Source of the DNA: Glycomyces salinus
GTDB lineage: Bacteria > Actinomycetota > Actinomycetes > Mycobacteriales > Micromonosporaceae
Direction: 5' to 3'
NCBI RefSeq assembly: GCF_016428645.1
Contig: NZ_JAELXW010000059.1
Location: 1 to 63,987, forward strand
DNA length: 63,987 bases
This document shows, in pieces, positions 60,934 through 63,987 of this stretch. The translations under genes were made by a program, and so were the position numbers. The notes beneath the pieces are model-generated. The model saw nothing but the letters and a program-made list of their open reading frames with translations. It did not search any database and was not told where the DNA came from. The first letter of the stretch is position 1. Each line of letters starts with the position of its first letter.

Positions 60934-61373
60934 GAGTCGGGCTCCTGTGCGGTGTACTCGGTGGGCGGAGGGGCTGACGGGGGTCGAGGTGCGCGGAATG
61001 CTCGGGCAGAGTCGAAGGCACGCGTCTGCAAGCCGATGAAGTACCAGCATTCGACAAGTCTTAAATGTCCAATTAGTCCATCGACTCATCCAAGTGGACG
61101 ATGACGACGACAGCCTGAGTATGGCACTGATCACGTCCTTGTGGGGTACGTGAATGACCGTGCGTTTGCCGCTCGGGCTCGCCTCTCGCCTCGACCGGCG
61201 AGATCACCGGGCCGCGATCGAGCCCCTCTCGGCCGTGCAGAGGGCGGCCGTGGCGAGGTCGCGTGCACCCGCCCACCACACAACGAGGACTGGAGGAGCC
61301 TCGCGGCGGGAGCCCGTGATGCGGGGATCTGAGGAAGCCCCGAGGCGGGAAGCCCCGGGGCCGTCCGGCCGAC
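60934..61373. other. Intergenic region upstream of the giant operon
   Basis: This 440-bp region has no gene I can support. It holds a terminator-like hairpin for the sugar dehydrogenase (61337-61361) and an AT-richer patch near 61060-61085, which is where a promoter of the giant operon would be expected. I could not fix a convincing -35/-10 pair in it. Short frames on the plus strand lack coding bias. Confidence 0.4.
61337..61361 (-). terminator. Hairpin after the sugar dehydrogenase gene
   Basis: GCCCCG (61337-61342) pairs with CGGGGC (61356-61361), a 6-bp stem with a 13-nt loop, 13 bases after the stop codon. GAAGCCCCG also occurs twice as a direct repeat here. Confidence 0.4.
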
Positions 61374-62825
61374 TTAGACGTCGAGGTAGTCGATGTTGGG
61401 CAGCCCGTCCCAGCCGGTCGCGACCAGGCGGATGGTGTTGTCCCCCTCGTTCAGCGGGACCGTCACCGTCTTCGTGCTCCAGGCCGACCACGAACCGGTG
61501 CTCTCGAACGATGTGGACGTTACGGTGGAACCGTTCACCACCACATCGGCCCCGCGGGCGCCCCCGGAAGAGCCGTTGGCGAACCCGATCTCCACGGTCG
61601 CCTCGCCCGCGCTGTCGGCGGTCACGGTGAACTGCGAGGCCGTGTCGATGGTGTTCGGAGTGTTGCAGAAGCCCGAACCGGAGTAACCGGCATGGTTCGC
61701 ATCGATCGTGCCGTCGCAGACCGCCGGCGCGTCCTCGGCCTCGTAGCGCATCGGGTCGTCACTGCCGCCGCCGAGCGGCTGGTAGCGGACGAGGATGTCT
61801 TCGCCCGAGCCGTTCGAGGTCGCGAGCCACAGCCGGCCGTCGGGGGCCACCTCGACCGTTCTGATCCGGCCGAGCGTCCCTTCGAGCACCGCAGTCGGCT
61901 CGCCTGCTTCGCCGCCCGACACCGGCACCGTCCACAGGCGCTCGCCGCGCAGCGCGCCGACGTACGCCACGTCGTCGACGATCTCGAGCCCCGAAGGGGA
62001 GGCCTCGGCGGGCCGCCAGGTGATCAGCGGGTCGGTGAACTCCGGCTCACCGCCGGAGCCCTCGACCACGGGCCAGCCGTAGTTGGCTCCGGCCTCGATG
62101 TGGTTGAGCTCGTCCCAGGCGTCCTCGCCGAACTCGCTGGCGTACATCTCGCCGCTCGAGTCCCAGGCCAGCCCCTGGACGTTGCGGTGGCCGTAGCTGT
62201 AGACCGGCGAGCCCGCGAACGGGTTGTCCGCGGGGACCGACCCGTCGGGCTCGATCCGCAGGATCTTGCCGGCCAGGCTCTGGAGGTCCTGGGCGTTGGC
62301 CGTGTCCTGCGCATCTCCGGTCGTGATGTAGAGGTTCCCGTCCGGTCCGAAGGCCAGTCGGCCGCCGTCGTGGTTGCGCGCGGCGGGAATGCCGGTCAGG
62401 ATCGGCTCGGGCGCGAAGTCGTCGATGGTGAAGCGCACGACCCGGTTGTCCTGGTCGGTGGAGTGGAAGGCGTAGACGTAGCCGTCCTGCTCGTAGTTCG
62501 GGGATACGGCCAGGCCCAGGAGCCCGCGCTCGTCCCACGGCCCGTCGGGCGGAGGGACCTCGATTTCTCCGACGACCTCGGAAGCGCCGGACTCGTTGTA
62601 GAGCAGGACCGTGCCGCTGTCGCGGTCGGAGACCAGGGCCCTCCCGTCGGGCAGGAAGGCGAGTCCCCAAGGGATCGAGTGCCCTTCGGCCACCACTTGC
62701 CCGTTCCCGAAGTCGAACCCGGCCTGCTGCGCCGGTTCGACCTCTTCCGGATCGGCATGCGCCACCGCCGTACCGACGCCGAGCGACGCGATCGCGAGCG
62801 CTGCGACCGCCAGTTTGCGTCGCAT
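61374..62825 (-). CDS. Secreted PQQ-dependent sugar dehydrogenase with C-terminal carbohydrate-binding module
   Basis: This 483-residue protein has a signal peptide (RRKLAVAALAIASLGVGTAVAHA, cleavage near residue 25). Residues 35-345 form a soluble glucose/sorbosone dehydrogenase-type six-bladed propeller: IPWGLAFLPDGRALVSDRD, then NHDGGRLAFGPDGNLYITTGD, and GHRNVQGLAWDSSGEMYASEFG with the usual His and Arg for PQQ. A CBM6/35-like beta-sandwich (about 355-483: YEAEDAPAV, then GSWSAWSTKTVTVPLNEGDN) completes it. It oxidises aldose sugars outside the cell and may be anchored on polysaccharide. AAGGAG lies six bases before the ATG and a palindrome at 62839-62852 is close by, so repression is likely. 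Confidence 0.9.
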   Translation of the reverse strand: MRRKLAVAALAIASLGVGTAVAHADPEEVEPAQQAGFDFGNGQVVAEGHSIPWGLAFLPDGRALVSDRDSGTVLLYNESGASEVVGEIEVPPPDGPWDERGLLGLAVSPNYEQDGYVYAFHSTDQDNRVVRFTIDDFAPEPILTGIPAARNHDGGRLAFGPDGNLYITTGDAQDTANAQDLQSLAGKILRIEPDGSVPADNPFAGSPVYSYGHRNVQGLAWDSSGEMYASEFGEDAWDELNHIEAGANYGWPVVEGSGGEPEFTDPLITWRPAEASPSGLEIVDDVAYVGALRGERLWTVPVSGGEAGEPTAVLEGTLGRIRTVEVAPDGRLWLATSNGSGEDILVRYQPLGGGSDDPMRYEAEDAPAVCDGTIDANHAGYSGSGFCNTPNTIDTASQFTVTADSAGEATVEIGFANGSSGGARGADVVVNGSTVTSTSFESTGSWSAWSTKTVTVPLNEGDNTIRLVATGWDGLPNIDYLDV

Positions 62826-62838
62826 AAGTACTCCTTAA

Positions 62839-62852
62839 TTGATAGATATCAA
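62839..62852. promoter_or_regulatory. Palindrome TTGATA-GA-TATCAA upstream of the sugar dehydrogenase
   Basis: Perfect 6-bp arms with a 2-bp centre, ending three bases before the ribosome-binding site (62831-62836 on the plus strand as CTCCTT). The AT-rich form in GC-rich DNA and the position suggest a repressor site. Confidence 0.5.
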
Positions 62853-63006
62853 TACACTGGCGAGCCTAGGCGACATTGGTATGCGCTGTCCAGATCTGAG
62901 CCGGTTGGTCCCGGACGACCTCGACCCGGGGCTCCCACACCCTTTTGATGGGACTCGAACCCCAAAGGCCACAGGCCGGAGGAACGTCGAGGAACCGGTC
63001 GCACGA

Positions 63007-63117
63007 TCACCGCGAACGGGTGGAGATGTCCGGTTCCGCGATCAGCCGCTTGATGGATTCGACGCGCTCGGGCAGTGCGCCTGGCGGGATCGCAACCTGC
63101 AGCGTCGCCGCGATCAT
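63007..63117 (-). pseudogene. Short coding-like fragment (C-terminal end of an unidentified gene)
   Basis: Thirty-six codons from ATG at 63117 (TLQVAIPPGALPERVESIKR, then LIAEPD) have almost exclusively G or C in third position, unlike the bases just upstream. This looks like the surviving C-terminal part of a gene whose start is lost. I do not recognise the family. Confidence 0.35.
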
Positions 63118-63243
63118 GGACTGGATGCGCCCGCCCCGACCACCAATCACCAGACACGCCATAAGGCTGTGAACTGCGAAAACACCTTGGAGTGGTCGGG
63201 AATCCACCTTGTGTGAGACTGGTAGCGGCCGACCTTTGGCAGC

Positions 63244-63987
63244 TCAGGTAGTCCCGGATTCCCAGATTGCCGCGATCGGGATCGCCTTCATCTTGGGGCC
63301 GAACGGCAGCGTCTTGTCACCGGTGTACAGCACGGCCCCCATCAAGAAGTCGTCGCCGAGCCGGTCGGCGAGGTGCCGCAGTCCGTTGAAGTCGTCGCCG
63401 CGGACGGTTGCGCCAGCTTTGATTTCGAAAGCGACCACCTGGCGTCGTGGGGTCTCGAGCACGATGTCGACTTCGAGTTTGTCTTTAGTCCTGTAGTGGA
63501 ACATGGTCGCCCTCTGCTCAGACCAGGTGAGCTGGCGCAGCAGCTCCATGGCGACGAAGCCTTCGAGAAGCGGCCCGAGCGCTGCGTCCTGGCGGGCGAG
63601 CGAGCGGGCGTCGGCCTGGGCCAGATGTGCGGCCACGCCTGAGTCGACCAAAGCGACCTTGGAGGTCTTCACTGCTCGCGAACTGAGGTTTCGAGTGAAT
63701 GCCGGAATCCGTTTGAGGAAGTAGACCTCTTCCAGCAGTCGGATATGGCGAAGTACGGTGTTGTGGTCGATCTCCAGGTCCCGTGCGAGGTTGCCCGGTA
63801 CCAGCAGGCCGCCCGAGCGGGCCGCCAGCATTTGCTTCAACACCGACAGTTGCGTGACGCGTTCGAGTTCGGCGAGCTGCATGACGTCTCGGTTGATCAG
63901 GTCCGACACGTACGAGTCGAAGAATCGTCCGCGGCGGCTCGCCGTCGATCTCTCCTTGCAGCCGAGCCTACCGGCCCAGCGATCAGA
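63244..63987 (-). CDS. ATPase-DUF4143 protein, 3' part (gene continues beyond the window)
   Basis: The frame runs open to the window end, so at least 247 C-terminal residues are present and the start is missing. FFDSYVSDLINRDVMQL, then LVPGNLARDLEIDHNTVLRH (winged helix) and LALVDSGVAAHL-like text are typical of the part following the AAA domain. VDIVLETPRRQVVAFEIKAG is the PD-(D/E)XK-like DUF4143 core with D, E and K. Such proteins of unknown role often move between genomes and may act in defence or toxin-antitoxin-like contexts. The N-terminal ATPase domain would lie outside the window. The GTG at 63909 is not the real start. Confidence 0.85.
   Translation of the reverse strand, partial: SDRWAGRLGCKERSTASRRGRFFDSYVSDLINRDVMQLAELERVTQLSVLKQMLAARSGGLLVPGNLARDLEIDHNTVLRHIRLLEEVYFLKRIPAFTRNLSSRAVKTSKVALVDSGVAAHLAQADARSLARQDAALGPLLEGFVAMELLRQLTWSEQRATMFHYRTKDKLEVDIVLETPRRQVVAFEIKAGATVRGDDFNGLRHLADRLGDDFLMGAVLYTGDKTLPFGPKMKAIPIAAIWESGTT

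Larger units (their letters stand above)
62826..63243. other. Intergenic region with gene and tRNA-like fragments
   Basis: This 418-bp region between two minus-strand genes contains an operator-like palindrome (62839-62852), a tRNA T-arm-like stretch read on the minus strand (62950-62963, GGGGTTCGAGTCCC) and a short coding-like frame (63007-63117). The stretch 63140-63200 is clearly less GC-rich than the rest. I see no complete gene. Confidence 0.45.

Noticed and set aside
57103-61104. A 1333-codon plus-strand frame opposite the giant gene
   Set aside because: Its translation is an Asp/Arg/Gly/Val-rich shadow with no recognisable domain, whereas the minus strand shows OmpA-C-like and ordered beta-strand sequence.
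62926-63000. A tRNA gene on the minus strand
   Set aside because: Only a T-arm-like GGGGTTCGAGTCCC is present; no D-arm, anticodon arm or complete acceptor stem could be drawn.
1-63987. CRISPR arrays, insertion sequences, rRNA
   Set aside because: No regularly spaced repeats, no transposase-like protein and no rRNA-like sequence were seen anywhere in the window.

Overview
The window is GC-rich (roughly 70%) DNA with strong G/C bias at third codon positions, frequent GTG and TTG starts, leader peptides with Tat or lipobox signals, and many stop/start overlaps (ATGA, GTGA, TGATG). This indicates a high-GC actinomycete. The wealth of plant-polysaccharide genes would suit a Glycomyces- or Stackebrandtia-like soil or plant-associated genus, but no marker gene here fixes the genus.

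Layout. (1) 68-1266: a LysR regulator divergent from a small Cys-pair protein. (2) 1288-9441, minus strand: a seven-gene rhamnogalacturonan operon consisting of a YesL-like DUF624 membrane protein, an LplA-type binding lipoprotein, two LplB/LplC-type permeases, an SGNH rhamnogalacturonan acetylesterase, a DUF1961 (YesU-like) protein and a YetA/PL26-type exo-lyase. It is read from a clear TTGACG/TATTGT promoter, and two TTGAA-N4-TTCAA palindromes lie in the leader and promoter region. (3) 9810-21307: mixed housekeeping and membrane genes: an MDR oxidoreductase, a DUF2306 protein, a secreted PAP2 phosphatase with a beta-strand-repeat tail, a two-component pair, a DUF2277 protein, a DUF4173-type membrane fusion protein, a GAP-family protein, a CaCA-like exchanger, a PRC-barrel protein and a DUF5709-like protein. 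(4) 21247-28416: an XRE-NB-ARC-TPR (STAND) regulator, then ROK regulator - GH36 alpha-galactosidase - ROK regulator on the minus strand. (5) 28556-41122, plus strand: a Dpp-type ABC importer (binding protein, two permeases, two ATPases) followed by GH42 beta-galactosidase, GH2 beta-mannosidase and a second GH36 alpha-galactosidase, then the remnant of an AGE-type epimerase gene. Together with the divergent ROK/GH36 genes this looks like a galactomannan- or galactoside-oligosaccharide utilisation locus. (6) 41119-47667, minus strand: a HAD phosphatase and a complete ribose operon rbsR-A-C-B-K-D, with two perfect GTAATCGATTAC operators placed in and just after the core promoter. (7) 47805-60933, minus strand: a 13-kb operon of only three genes (2333, 1028 and 1015 residues) joined by 4-bp overlaps. 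(8) 61374-63987: a secreted PQQ-type sugar dehydrogenase with a carbohydrate-binding tail, a region of gene fragments, and the 3' part of an ATPase-DUF4143 gene cut by the window end.

The best candidate for an undescribed system is region 7. The first protein carries an OmpA-C-like module (about residues 560-668) followed by a very long glycine-rich beta-strand region (about 830-1400). The second is built of repeated beta-sandwich-like modules. The third ends in half of a phospholipase-D-like domain whose HKD residues are lost. None has a visible signal peptide, and no secretion, phage-tail or toxin-immunity genes lie beside them. I can describe the architecture but not assign a function.
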